DNA from: an uncultured Lachnospiraceae bacterium
GTDB taxonomy: Bacteria > Bacillota > Clostridia > Lachnospirales > Lachnospiraceae
Direction of reading: 5' to 3'
Length of the DNA stretch: 46,594 bases
NCBI GenBank assembly: GCA_910584945.1
Contig: CAJUDY010000024.1
Span: 1-46,594, forward strand
In this document: piece after piece, positions 15,991 to 23,378 of the stretch
Layout of the letters: each line of letters begins with the position of its first letter
How positions within the stretch are numbered: the first letter of the stretch is position 1
Program-made: the position numbers and the translations under genes
The notes under the pieces: model-generated
Database searches by the model: none
Told to the model about the DNA's origin: nothing
The model's input: the letters and a program-made list of their open reading frames with translations, nothing else

Positions 15991-17016
15991 ATGAAAAAAC
16001 ATTTGACAACTATATTCTTTTCCCTGTTCTTTTTAGCCGGTCTGTCCTTGCTGCTGTATCCATTTATTTCCAATGAATGGAATAACTACCGGCAGAGCCG
16101 GCTGATTTCCACGTATGACGAGGTCGTCAGCAACATGGAAGCAGCCAATGAGATTGACTATGAGACAGAATGGTCTGGGGCCTACGCTTACAACGAGGCC
16201 CTCCGGCCCTATATTCTCCCGGATTCCTTCGCGGTGGCAAGCGCCACGGAGGAGGATGAGGCGTACATGTCCGCCCTGAACCTGACCGGGGACGGGATGA
16301 TGGGGTATGTACAGATTCCCAAGATCAACGTAAAACTTCCGATCTTCCACACCACCACAGAAGAGGTGCTTCAGACGGCGGCGGGCCATCTGGAGGGAAG
16401 TTCCCTCCCCGTGGGAGGGGAGGGGACCCATGCGGTGATCTCCGCTCACCGGGGACTGCCCAGCGCCACCTTATTTACCGATCTGGACCGTCTGGCGGAG
16501 GGGGATCATTTTCTCCTGAAAATACTGGACGACACCCTCTGCTATGAGGTGGACCAGATCAACGTCATCGAACCCGACGATACGACCGCCCTGGCGGCGG
16601 TGGAAGGGGAAGATCTGGTGACCCTTCTGACCTGTACGCCCTACGGGGTGAACAGCCACCGGCTTCTGGTCCGGGGCCACCGGGTGGAGTATACCGAGGC
16701 GGTGGATGAGGAAGTGGCGGCCTCTCCGTTCCTGGGAGGAACCAGCCTCCATACCAGTTATCTGCTCTGGGTGATCGTGGGACTGACTGTTACTGGACTG
16801 TTCATCCTGCTTTTGTACTTCTACGATAAGAAAAAACAGAAAGCCCGGACCGCGATTCCGCCGGAAAGCGAAAGTGCAGACCAGACAGCGCCGGTGACCG
16901 GAGAAGGAGACGGCTCAGCGCCGGAGGCTTCAGACACAGAGAGCCCGAACAACGAGCCGCCGGAAATGACTGAAAAGGCGGAAGAACCAGAAGACCCCCC
17001 GAAGGAGCAGCCATGA
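15991..17016 (+). CDS. Class C sortase (pilus polymerase) with long acidic tail
   Basis: A 341-residue membrane transpeptidase that cleaves LPxTG-type signals and joins pilin subunits. It has an N-terminal membrane helix (about 7-27), the catalytic beta barrel, and a second helix (about 252-272). Catalytic residues are His153 (SAHRGLP), Cys215 (TLLTCTPYG) and Arg224 (NSHRLLVRG). The TCTPYGVNSHRLLVRG block is diagnostic of class C. The usual DPW/DPF lid motif is not evident; PDSF near residue 72 may replace it. The C-terminal 60 residues after the second helix are a Pro/Glu-rich cytoplasmic tail, longer than usual. ATG 15991 follows AAGGAGA. Its TGA overlaps the next sortase start as ATGA. Confidence 0.92.
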   Translation: MKKHLTTIFFSLFFLAGLSLLLYPFISNEWNNYRQSRLISTYDEVVSNMEAANEIDYETEWSGAYAYNEALRPYILPDSFAVASATEEDEAYMSALNLTGDGMMGYVQIPKINVKLPIFHTTTEEVLQTAAGHLEGSSLPVGGEGTHAVISAHRGLPSATLFTDLDRLAEGDHFLLKILDDTLCYEVDQINVIEPDDTTALAAVEGEDLVTLLTCTPYGVNSHRLLVRGHRVEYTEAVDEEVAASPFLGGTSLHTSYLLWVIVGLTVTGLFILLLYFYDKKKQKARTAIPPESESADQTAPVTGEGDGSAPEASDTESPNNEPPEMTEKAEEPEDPPKEQP

Positions 17017-17873
17017 GACGAATACTGATCAACCTGATCTTCGGACTGATGTTCCTGACGGGTTTTGGAATCCTGGCCTACCCCACCATCTCTGACCAGT
17101 GGAATACCTACCGGCAGAGCCGCCTGATCTCGGATTACGAGGAAGTGCTGTCAGAGATGGAACCGGAGGACTACACCCGAGAGTGGGAGGCGGCCAGAAA
17201 CTTTAACGACGCGCTGACCAGCAACAATCTCTACGGCGACGTCTTCGGAGCTGAAGACGGAGAGCTTAAAGACACAGAATACTGGACGATCCTGAACGCC
17301 GCCGGGGACGGGGTCATGGGCTACCTGTCCATACCGAAGATCAACATCAAGCTGGCCATCTACCACGGCACCGGGGAGGAAGTCCTCCAGACCGGAATCG
17401 GACACCTGAACGGGACCAAACTCCCCATCGGGGGAGCGAGCACCCACAGCGTGCTGGCGGCGCACCGGGGCCTGCCCAGCGCCCGGCTTTTTACCGACGT
17501 GGACCAGCTGGAGCGGGGAGACCGGATCTATATCCGTATCCTGGATGAGACCCTGGCCTACGAGGTGGATCAGATTCTGCCCATGGTGGATAAGGACGAC
17601 ATGGACACCCTGCAGGAAGCTCTGGCGATCCAGGAGGGAGAGGACCACATCACCTTGTTTACCTGTACGCCCTACGGCGTGAACAGCCACCGGCTTCTGG
17701 TCCGGGGAGTGCGGGTACCTTATAACGGAGAGGAAGAGGCAGCATCCACACCGGTGGACACTATGCTCCGGGCAGTGCGGAATTATTATATGCTGTATCT
17801 GATTCTTGGATTGTCTGTGACCATGCTGGTAATTCTGATCATGAGATTTCTGTTCCGGCCAAAGAAGCCGTAA
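17013..17873 (+). CDS. Second class C sortase
   Basis: A 286-residue paralogue of the preceding sortase, sharing the N-terminal pattern YPxISxxWNxYRQSRLIS and the full catalytic set: His151 (AAHRGLP), Cys218 (TLFTCTPYG), Arg227 (NSHRLLVRG). Membrane helices lie near 5-25 and 257-278, with a short basic end rather than the acidic tail of its neighbour. It is translationally coupled to the first sortase by an ATGA overlap. Two class C sortases in one pilus locus usually divide work, one polymerising the shaft and the other adding ancillary or tip subunits (family knowledge); which does which here cannot be told from sequence. Confidence 0.92.
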   Translation: MRRILINLIFGLMFLTGFGILAYPTISDQWNTYRQSRLISDYEEVLSEMEPEDYTREWEAARNFNDALTSNNLYGDVFGAEDGELKDTEYWTILNAAGDGVMGYLSIPKINIKLAIYHGTGEEVLQTGIGHLNGTKLPIGGASTHSVLAAHRGLPSARLFTDVDQLERGDRIYIRILDETLAYEVDQILPMVDKDDMDTLQEALAIQEGEDHITLFTCTPYGVNSHRLLVRGVRVPYNGEEEAASTPVDTMLRAVRNYYMLYLILGLSVTMLVILIMRFLFRPKKP

Positions 17874-17885
17874 AACAGCGTCAAA

Positions 17886-18108
17886 GATGCGGAACTTAGA
17901 CAGTATCGGACCGAACGGAGCCCCGGAAGGATTTTCAAGAACGAAGTGAAGGAAAATTCTTCCAGACGATGGGGCGGAGAGAGCGTCAGATGCGGAACTT
18001 AGACAGTATCGGACCGAACGGAGCCCCGGAAGGATTTTCAAGAACGAAGTGAAGGAAAATTCTTCCAGACGATGGGGCGGAGAGAGCGTCAGATGCGGAA
18101 CTTAGATA
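17886..18108 (+). repeat. Tandem 103-bp repeat with internal hairpins
   Basis: Two full 103-bp units (17886-17988 and 17989-18091) plus the first part of a third (18092 to about 18108) lie between the second sortase and the pilin-like gene. The copies are almost identical. Each contains a 12-bp stem with a G-U pair (GGAAGGATTTTC with GAAAATTCTTCC). The third partial copy merges into the AGGAGG ribosome site of the next gene. Confidence 0.9.
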
Positions 18109-18121
18109 GGAGGGAAATAAT

Positions 18122-19141
18122 GTGAAGATAGGAAAGATACAAAGAAAGAGTGCGCTGGCAGCGGCATGCCTGCTTCTATTCCTGGCGGCAGTGCCGAGAG
18201 TCGCCCGGGGCGCACTGGCGATTGACACAAAAAAGACGGACTGTTCCATGGCGTTTTCCGTAAGCGACGACTTTGGAGAGCTTGACAGCCTGATCATCCC
18301 GGTGACTGTCTACCGCATCGCCGATGTGAATGTGAGCGGACAGTATCTGCCGGACAGCGCATACAGCGGCATCGGTCTTGACCAGGTGAGCGCTTCGACC
18401 ACAGCGGCGGAGTGGGAAGAGATGGCAGAAGAGGCGGCCAGGATCACAGCGCCCGGAGCGCTGGACGAGGAAGGCACGATTGTCGGCAGGGAACTTCCAG
18501 TCGGCGACGGGCAGATTACGTTGCATGAAGCGTCGGGCGATACCATTAGAAACCTGGAAACCGGCATGTACCTGGTGCTGGCAGCCCCGGTAGATTCTGC
18601 CGAATACACGTATTCTTTCAACCCCTATCTGGTAAGCGTTCCGGGCAATGCATACGACGGCGTGCAGAACAACGACGATACCTGGATCTATGATGTGGAC
18701 GTCACTTTGAAGCCGGACCGGGAGAACCGGCTGGGAGATCTGGTCATCAGTAAGACTATTGACAGTTATCAGCCCTTAGGCGCGGCGGACCGGACCATGT
18801 TCGTCTTCCAGGTGGAAGTCAGCAAGGCAGGAGAGGCGGGAGCCCCGGCTCAGATCTACTACAGCAACGTGGTTTCTCTGGATTTTACCGCGGCAGGAAC
18901 CCAGACCCTTCGGATCGAGGACCTTCCCGCAGGAGCGGTTGCTACCGTGACCGAGGTCTACAGCGGGGCCTCCTACACGATCCCGGCGGCGGAGGCGACT
19001 GTGACGTCGGCTCCCATCGCGGCGGAGGCCGAAGTCAGTGTTTCTTTTAACAACCGTTACAACGGCGGCCTGAACGGCGGCACCGGTGTGGTGAATCATT
19101 TTGAACACGACGGCGCGGCCTGGGGTTGGGAGACGCAGTAA
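18122..19141 (+). CDS. Secreted pilin-like protein without sorting signal
   Basis: A 339-residue exported protein: signal peptide about 1-30 (SALAAACLLLFLAAVPRVARGALA), an N-terminal SpaA/pilin-like domain with VTVYRIADVN and LETGMYLVLA, then a CnaB-like domain of about 95 residues (GDLVISKTIDSYQPLGAADRTM... to FNNRYNGG). It ends GTGVVNHFEHDGAAWGWETQ with no LPxTG motif and no C-terminal membrane helix. The start is GTG 18122, with AGGAGG eight bases upstream; the neighbouring ATG is followed at once by TGA. It sits first after the sortases in the second half of the operon. It could be a fibre subunit held by non-covalent assembly, or a cap. Function is inferred from context. Confidence 0.78.
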   Translation: MKIGKIQRKSALAAACLLLFLAAVPRVARGALAIDTKKTDCSMAFSVSDDFGELDSLIIPVTVYRIADVNVSGQYLPDSAYSGIGLDQVSASTTAAEWEEMAEEAARITAPGALDEEGTIVGRELPVGDGQITLHEASGDTIRNLETGMYLVLAAPVDSAEYTYSFNPYLVSVPGNAYDGVQNNDDTWIYDVDVTLKPDRENRLGDLVISKTIDSYQPLGAADRTMFVFQVEVSKAGEAGAPAQIYYSNVVSLDFTAAGTQTLRIEDLPAGAVATVTEVYSGASYTIPAAEATVTSAPIAAEAEVSVSFNNRYNGGLNGGTGVVNHFEHDGAAWGWETQ

Positions 19142-19153
19142 GGGGGATAGAAG

Positions 19154-19708
19154 ATGATGGATAAGAATTGGAAAAAGAGAACCGTATGCCTGGTGTCGGC
19201 GGCGATGCTCCTGGCGGCAGGCGCAGGGACCGGCCGGGCCATGGCGTATTTTACTACCTATGCCCTGGCCAGCGGAGGAGCTACTTTGGCCCTGGGCGTT
19301 CCCCAGACGGAGATCACCGAGGAAGTCGTGGACGGCGAGAAGCAGGTGACGATCCAGAATGTGGGCGAATATGACTGTTATGTGAGGCTCAGAGCCTTTG
19401 CCGGGGGCGAATATCCCCTGACCTATACTTATTCCGGGAACTGGGAGCAGGGGGCGGACGGCTACTTCTACTACCGCCCGGTGCTGGCGCCGGGGACGTT
19501 GGCGGATCGGCTGGACATTCAGATTTCCGCACTCAAAGATCCCCTTGCGGAGGACAGCACCCTGCCGGTGGACTTCAATGTCATCGTGGTGCAGGAGTAT
19601 ACGCCGGTACTTTATGACGACGTCGGCAATCCTTACGCGGACTGGAATATGACGGAAGCATCCGTGACCGTTCCGGTGCAGGAAGAAAGGGAGGGTGAAT
19701 CGGAATGA
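19154..19708 (+). CDS. TasA-like protein with SipW-type signal peptide (first)
   Basis: A 184-residue exported protein. The leader has a basic start (KNWKKR), a hydrophobic core (CLVSAAMLLAAGAG) and a cleavage region AMAYFTTYA, the A-YFT arrangement typical of SipW-dependent signal peptides. The mature part opens with a strand resembling TasA/camelysin (LALGV, then VTIQNVGEYDCYVRLRAF). TasA-family proteins form extracellular fibres in Bacillus biofilms (established); this assignment rests on the leader, the strand pattern and the SipW-type peptidase two genes downstream. ATG at 19154 follows GGGGGATAGAAG. It overlaps the next gene by ATGA. Confidence 0.72.
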   Translation: MMDKNWKKRTVCLVSAAMLLAAGAGTGRAMAYFTTYALASGGATLALGVPQTEITEEVVDGEKQVTIQNVGEYDCYVRLRAFAGGEYPLTYTYSGNWEQGADGYFYYRPVLAPGTLADRLDIQISALKDPLAEDSTLPVDFNVIVVQEYTPVLYDDVGNPYADWNMTEASVTVPVQEEREGESE

Positions 19709-20457
19709 AAAGAAAGAAACATTTCCTGGCCAGTCCGGTCCTGTTCCTGGCGGCAGCGGCGGCACTGCTTCTGCTGAGCACGGTGGGAAGCACCAGAGCC
19801 GCCCTTACGTATTACAGTGAGAATTATGAGATGAATATGGAGGTCTCCAGCATCGGCGTGAGTCTTCTGGAGAATGGCAAAGTAGTCAGCAACCGGAACT
19901 ACACCGACCGGGGCTGGGTCTCCGGCAGTGTGGGAGAGGACGGGGAGCCAAGAGGCGCTCTTCTGGAAGGCAGATTCCAGGGAGAAGAGAAGCTGGTTCC
20001 CGGAAAAGTCTACGAGGAGGCTTTAAGCGTTCAGAACAGCGGCGAAATCGACAGCTATGTCCGCGTGATTTTGTACCGGAGCTGGAAAGATGCTGCAGGG
20101 AATCGAGATACAGAACTGAACCCAAAACTCATCGATTTGGTGGGCCTTGGAGCGTCGGGCAGCGGATGGGTCGTGGACGAGAGCGCCTCCACCGAGGAGC
20201 GTGTGGTCCTCTATTATCAGCAGCCGCTGGCAAAAGACGCCCAGACCAGCCCTCTGTGCACCGGACTTCGGATTGATCCGGAGGTCCTTCGGAAAGTGGA
20301 CGGGGAGAACGGTCAGGTCAAGTATGTTTATAATGGATACAGCTTCAGCTTGGAGGCGGAAGTGGACGCAGTCCAGACCCACAGCGCTGAGGACGCCATC
20401 AAGAGCGCCTGGGGCGTGGATGTGAGCGTTGGGGCGGACGGAACCCTGACCCCGTAG
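19705..20457 (+). CDS. TasA-like protein with SipW-type signal peptide (second)
   Basis: A 250-residue exported protein coupled to the previous gene by an ATGA overlap. It has basic MKRKKH, a long hydrophobic core and the junction STRAALTYYSENYEMNMEV, again of SipW type. The mature body is beta-rich with VQNSGEIDSYVRVILYRSW, matching the VQN-G-YDCYVR strand of its neighbour, so the two are distant paralogues. There is no sorting signal or C-terminal helix, so it would be released or incorporated in a fibre. The usual Bacillus operon has one major TasA and a partner such as TapA; two distinct TasA-like genes here suggest a two-subunit fibre (inference). Confidence 0.7.
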   Translation: MKRKKHFLASPVLFLAAAAALLLLSTVGSTRAALTYYSENYEMNMEVSSIGVSLLENGKVVSNRNYTDRGWVSGSVGEDGEPRGALLEGRFQGEEKLVPGKVYEEALSVQNSGEIDSYVRVILYRSWKDAAGNRDTELNPKLIDLVGLGASGSGWVVDESASTEERVVLYYQQPLAKDAQTSPLCTGLRIDPEVLRKVDGENGQVKYVYNGYSFSLEAEVDAVQTHSAEDAIKSAWGVDVSVGADGTLTP

Positions 20458-20512
20458 ACAGCATCTGGGCATTGGATGGGTTGATGCGGAATATTTAATA
20501 AGGAAATAATAC

Positions 20513-21061
20513 GTGAAAAAAGACGGAAAAAATGAGAAGAAGAGTAACCGAAGGCGGCGGCATCCGGCGGCCACGGTGCTCAGCGGCCTGGGCACGTTCC
20601 TGCTTCTGGCGTTGATTCTGGCCTGTCTGCCGCTGACGGTCCCGAGGCTGTTCGGCTATCATATCTATTCGGTAGTGAGCGGGAGTATGGAGCCTGCCAT
20701 CTCCACGGGAAGTCTGGTTTATATCGGGGAGACAGAGCCAAAGGACGTGTCCGAGGGCGAAGTGATCGCTTTCTACGGAGCCAGAGATTCCGCGTCGATC
20801 ATCACCCACCGGGTGGTGGAGAACCGGGTGCTGATGGGAGAATTTCTCACTAAAGGAGACGCGAATCAGACCAACGATATGACGCCGGTGCCCTATGACA
20901 ATGTGATCGGCAGGGTGGAGCGGTCCATACCCGCCGCCGGAAAAGTGGCGGAGATGTTCACCAGCCGGGAGGGCAAGATCCTGGCGGGAGGCCTGATCGC
21001 GGCGGCGATTCTTCTGCAGCTGCTGGCCGCCCTGGCGGAGCGGTGGACAGCAAGAGGATGA
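20513..21061 (+). CDS. sipW: SipW-type (ER-type) signal peptidase I
   Basis: A 182-residue signal peptidase of the SipW/ER class. It has a basic N-terminus, a membrane helix (about 26-45) and VVSGSMEPAI with nucleophile Ser58. In place of the catalytic Lys of ordinary LepB enzymes it has His99 in IITHRV, the hallmark of the SipW/Sec11 class, followed by TKGDANQTND with Asp116 and Asp122. A second hydrophobic stretch spans about 156-176. The start is GTG 20513 with AAGGAAA upstream. In Bacillus this enzyme matures TasA and TapA (established). Two candidate substrates lie immediately upstream, so the triad of genes forms a self-contained export unit within the pilus operon. Confidence 0.92.
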   Translation: MKKDGKNEKKSNRRRRHPAATVLSGLGTFLLLALILACLPLTVPRLFGYHIYSVVSGSMEPAISTGSLVYIGETEPKDVSEGEVIAFYGARDSASIITHRVVENRVLMGEFLTKGDANQTNDMTPVPYDNVIGRVERSIPAAGKVAEMFTSREGKILAGGLIAAAILLQLLAALAERWTARG

Positions 21062-21096
21062 CGGACGGGAGCAGAACGATAATTGGAGGTAGAAGT

Positions 21097-21927
21097 ATGA
21101 AAAAGAGATATGGAGGCCTGATGCTGGCGGCGTGTCTGCTCCTTTGCGGCGGGCGCACCGTGCAGGCGGATGAATATACGGCGGACGGCTGGAAGACCCA
21201 GTATGCCGACGGGAAGATGACGTCAAACTTTGACTCTTCGGACGTGGCGGGGTCGGTGAGCAGTCTGCTGCCAGGGGACAGCATGACCATCCGACTGGAC
21301 CTGGAGAACCAGGATAAAAAGAGTACGGATTGGTATATGACCAACGAGGTGCTCTCCAGTCTGGAGGACAGTCAGGAGTCGGCAAGCGGCGGCGCTTACA
21401 CCTACATACTGACTTATACAAACAGTGCCGGTGAGGTGAACACGCTGTACAGCAGTGAAAATGTAGGCGGTGAGAAGAACTCTCCGTCAGGGGAGGGCCT
21501 TCATGAAGTGTTCCAGGAGGATTACTTCTATCTGGACCGCCTGGACTCCGGCAAGAGCGGAAGCGTCTCTCTGACGGTCGCTCTGGACGGGGAGACCAAC
21601 GGCAACGGCTATCAAAATACTCTGGCAAAGCTTCAGATGGCTTTCGCGGTGGAACCGGTGAACGGAGGCGGCGGTAACGGCGGCTCGGGAGGTTCCGGCG
21701 GCTCCGGCGGAGGCAGCTCGGACGATGGTTCGGGCGGAGGTTCCGGCGGGGAGAGCGCTCCGGGAGGAGGCGCGTCCTCTGTGGCCTTTACGCTGGGTTC
21801 GGTACAGACCGGAGACGCGAGTAATCTGGTTCTCTGGTCCGCTCTGGCGCTGGCGGCCGGACTTTTACTGATGCTTTATGGATTCATTTGTTACAGAAGG
21901 GAAAGGAGAGGACGGAATCATGCGTAG
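21097..21927 (+). CDS. Surface protein with Gly/Ser stalk and VQTGD sorting-like signal
   Basis: A 276-residue protein. The ATG at 21097 has GGAGG eight bases upstream and a clear signal peptide ending TVQADEYTAD; a longer frame starting at 21043 overlaps the sipW gene and lacks a ribosome site. A roughly 165-residue folded domain (ENQDKKSTDWYMTNEV suggests a beta strand of TasA/CalY-like type) leads into a Gly/Ser-rich stalk (about 190-225), then VQTGD (236-240), a membrane helix and an RRERR tail. That layout is a cell-wall sorting signal in which LPxTG is replaced by SVQTGD. A dedicated sortase, or simple membrane anchoring, would hold it at the surface. It may be the base of the TasA-like fibre (inference). 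Confidence 0.75.
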   Translation: MKKRYGGLMLAACLLLCGGRTVQADEYTADGWKTQYADGKMTSNFDSSDVAGSVSSLLPGDSMTIRLDLENQDKKSTDWYMTNEVLSSLEDSQESASGGAYTYILTYTNSAGEVNTLYSSENVGGEKNSPSGEGLHEVFQEDYFYLDRLDSGKSGSVSLTVALDGETNGNGYQNTLAKLQMAFAVEPVNGGGGNGGSGGSGGSGGGSSDDGSGGGSGGESAPGGGASSVAFTLGSVQTGDASNLVLWSALALAAGLLLMLYGFICYRRERRGRNHA

Positions 21928-22981
21928 AATCAGTCGAATACTTACGGGTCTTCTGTCTTTTTGCCTGATGGTCTCTCTCTGGGGGGCGGACGTCTATGCG
22001 GCGGAGGAGCAGCGCTACACTTATCAGGTCACCTTCTATACCGGCAATCACGGAACCTTCACAGGCGGAGGCCATGTGAACGTGGACAACGGAAAGACCG
22101 GATCGAGCTATCAGGTTCATGTGGGAGGCTCTTCCATCGTGGTAAGCGGCCTGGAGATCGGAGACCGGGTGAACTTCGACGCGGCCATGGACGGAGCGGT
22201 GTCCCTGGGCGCGGACAGCAAATATTATGTCAAAGGTATCCGCTTAAGCGGCCGGGACAATGATACCGTGGGCATGTCTTCCTTTGAGGTGAAAGGCGAC
22301 CAGGAGTATGTGGTGGCCTACGGCATCCGCGGGAATATGACCTCTTACGTGGTGAACTATCAGGACACCAACGGGAACCCTCTGGCGGCCAGCCGGACCT
22401 ATTACGGCAACGTGGGCGACCGTCCGGTGATCGCGTTCCTATACATGGAGGGGTATGAGCCCCAGGCCTATAATCTGACCAGGACCCTGTCCGCCAATGC
22501 GGCGGAGAACGTCTTCACCTTCACTTATGCCCGTGTGACAGCCGGAGGCGGTGGAGGAGGCGGAGCCGCAGAAGGCGAAGCTCCGGCAGCTCCCGCACCG
22601 GCCCCGGAGGGTGGCGCAGAAGCGCCCGCAGCCCCGGCAGCGCCCGGAGGAGTGGCAGCAGCAGTCCCGGCGCCCGCAGGAGGTGCAGCGGCCCCGGCAG
22701 GTGGTGGAGCAGCCCCTGGAGGCGGAGCAGCGGATGCTGGGGTAGCGGCGCCCGACGAGGAGGTGCCTCAGGCGGAAGGTCCCCAGGAGCTTCAGGAGCT
22801 GGACGATGAGGAAGTCCCGCTGGCAGGCGGAGGAGAAGAAGAGAATGCCGGAGCAAACGGCATCTTCGGAGCCGTCGCCATCGGCGGCGTCGCGGCCATC
22901 GCTCTGATCGCCATCCTGATCCTGTGGCTTAAACGGCGGAAAAAAGACAAAGAAGAAGAGAACGATTCGGACAAAGAATAA
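21920..22981 (+). CDS. Membrane-anchored MucBP-like surface protein with Pro/Ala/Gly stalk
   Basis: A 353-residue protein overlapping the previous gene by 8 bases, with AAGGAGAGG before ATG 21920. It has a signal peptide (1-27), an N-terminal beta domain (VTFYTGNHGTFTGG), a MucBP-like domain at about 142-200 (SYVVNYQDTNGNPL, GYEPQAYNLTRTL), a low-complexity Pro/Ala/Gly stalk (about 205-290), an acidic stretch with DEEVPLAGGG, a membrane helix (about 314-338) and a highly charged tail. Many relatives end DEEVPLA...PKTGD; here the sortase motif is missing, so anchoring would be by the helix alone. MucBP-type domains bind mucins in other proteins (family knowledge). It is last in the operon, before a strong terminator. 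Confidence 0.78.
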   Translation: MRRISRILTGLLSFCLMVSLWGADVYAAEEQRYTYQVTFYTGNHGTFTGGGHVNVDNGKTGSSYQVHVGGSSIVVSGLEIGDRVNFDAAMDGAVSLGADSKYYVKGIRLSGRDNDTVGMSSFEVKGDQEYVVAYGIRGNMTSYVVNYQDTNGNPLAASRTYYGNVGDRPVIAFLYMEGYEPQAYNLTRTLSANAAENVFTFTYARVTAGGGGGGGAAEGEAPAAPAPAPEGGAEAPAAPAAPGGVAAAVPAPAGGAAAPAGGGAAPGGGAADAGVAAPDEEVPQAEGPQELQELDDEEVPLAGGGEEENAGANGIFGAVAIGGVAAIALIAILILWLKRRKKDKEEENDSDKE

Positions 22982-22991
22982 AGACCATCTC

Positions 22992-23034
22992 AAAACCGGC
23001 GCACCGTGATTCGTTCGCGGTGCGCCGGTTTTTC
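22992..23034 (+). terminator. Terminator of the pilus/fibre operon
   Basis: A 15-bp stem AAAACCGGCGCACCG (22992-23006) pairs with CGGTGCGCCGGTTTT (23018-23032) and is followed by T residues, 10 bases after the last stop codon. Confidence 0.92.
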
Positions 23035-23086
23035 TGAAGGATGGATTTGACGCATGCAGTGTGTAACGATCTTTAGCCAGGAAAGC

Positions 23087-23115
23087 TTGCATTTTAGCGG
23101 AGGAATCTATATAAT
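23087..23115 (+). promoter_or_regulatory. Near-consensus promoter with no gene before a terminator
   Basis: TTGCAT (23087-23092), a 17-bp spacer and TATAAT (23110-23115). The predicted start near 23122 is only 20 bases before a perfect terminator stem. A mini-frame (ATG 23114, seven codons, GGAGG before it) overlaps the -10 box and would need a longer transcript. Confidence 0.65.
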
Positions 23116-23121
23116 GGTATC

Positions 23122-23180
23122 AGCAATCTATCGATAACGGAAAAACAGCGCTGTCTATGGGGTGGACAGCGCTGTTTTAA
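23122..23180 (+). ncRNA. Candidate short RNA of about 58 nt
   Basis: The transcript expected from TTGCAT-17-TATAAT would run from about 23122 into a perfect 14-bp hairpin (23142-23155 with 23165-23178, AAAACAGCGCTGTC and its complement). It lies alone between the fibre operon and the LysR gene. It could be a small RNA, or a premature-termination leader for the LysR gene 200 bases further on. The T-tract is only the T4 of the stem, so termination strength is uncertain. Confidence 0.4.
23142..23178. terminator. Bidirectional perfect 14-bp hairpin
   Basis: AAAACAGCGCTGTC (23142-23155) and GACAGCGCTGTTTT (23165-23178) form a perfect stem with a 9-base loop. A-runs on one side and T-runs on the other allow termination on either strand. 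Confidence 0.7.
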
Positions 23181-23301
23181 GGTGTGTAAGGTGATAGGGG
23201 TTTCTCTATCGGGTTCTCCATAAGTATAACATAACAAAAAAATATTAACAAATTCAAAATATTTATGGAAATTTGCCAATAATCGGTTATAATGTAAGAA
23301 C

Positions 23302-23361
23302 GGGGTATATAAAAACAGTTTTATAGGGTATACAAGTAATGCTATTATGGGGTATGCAAGT
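23302..23361 (+). promoter_or_regulatory. Direct-repeat operator before the LysR gene
   Basis: Three copies of a GGGTAT-(A/G)-(C/T)-AAG-like box start at about 23303, 23326 and 23350, that is 23-24 bp apart, on one face of the helix. They lie between TATAAT at 23288-23293 and the LysR start codon, where an autoregulator would bind (inference). Confidence 0.45.
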
Positions 23362-23378
23362 TTTAAAGGGGAAAATGG

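Noticed and set aside
23114..23137. Seven-codon ORF MVSAIYR as a leader peptide
   Set aside because: Its start codon lies within the -10 box of a strong promoter, so it could be translated only from a longer upstream transcript, and the fibre operon terminator lies in between.
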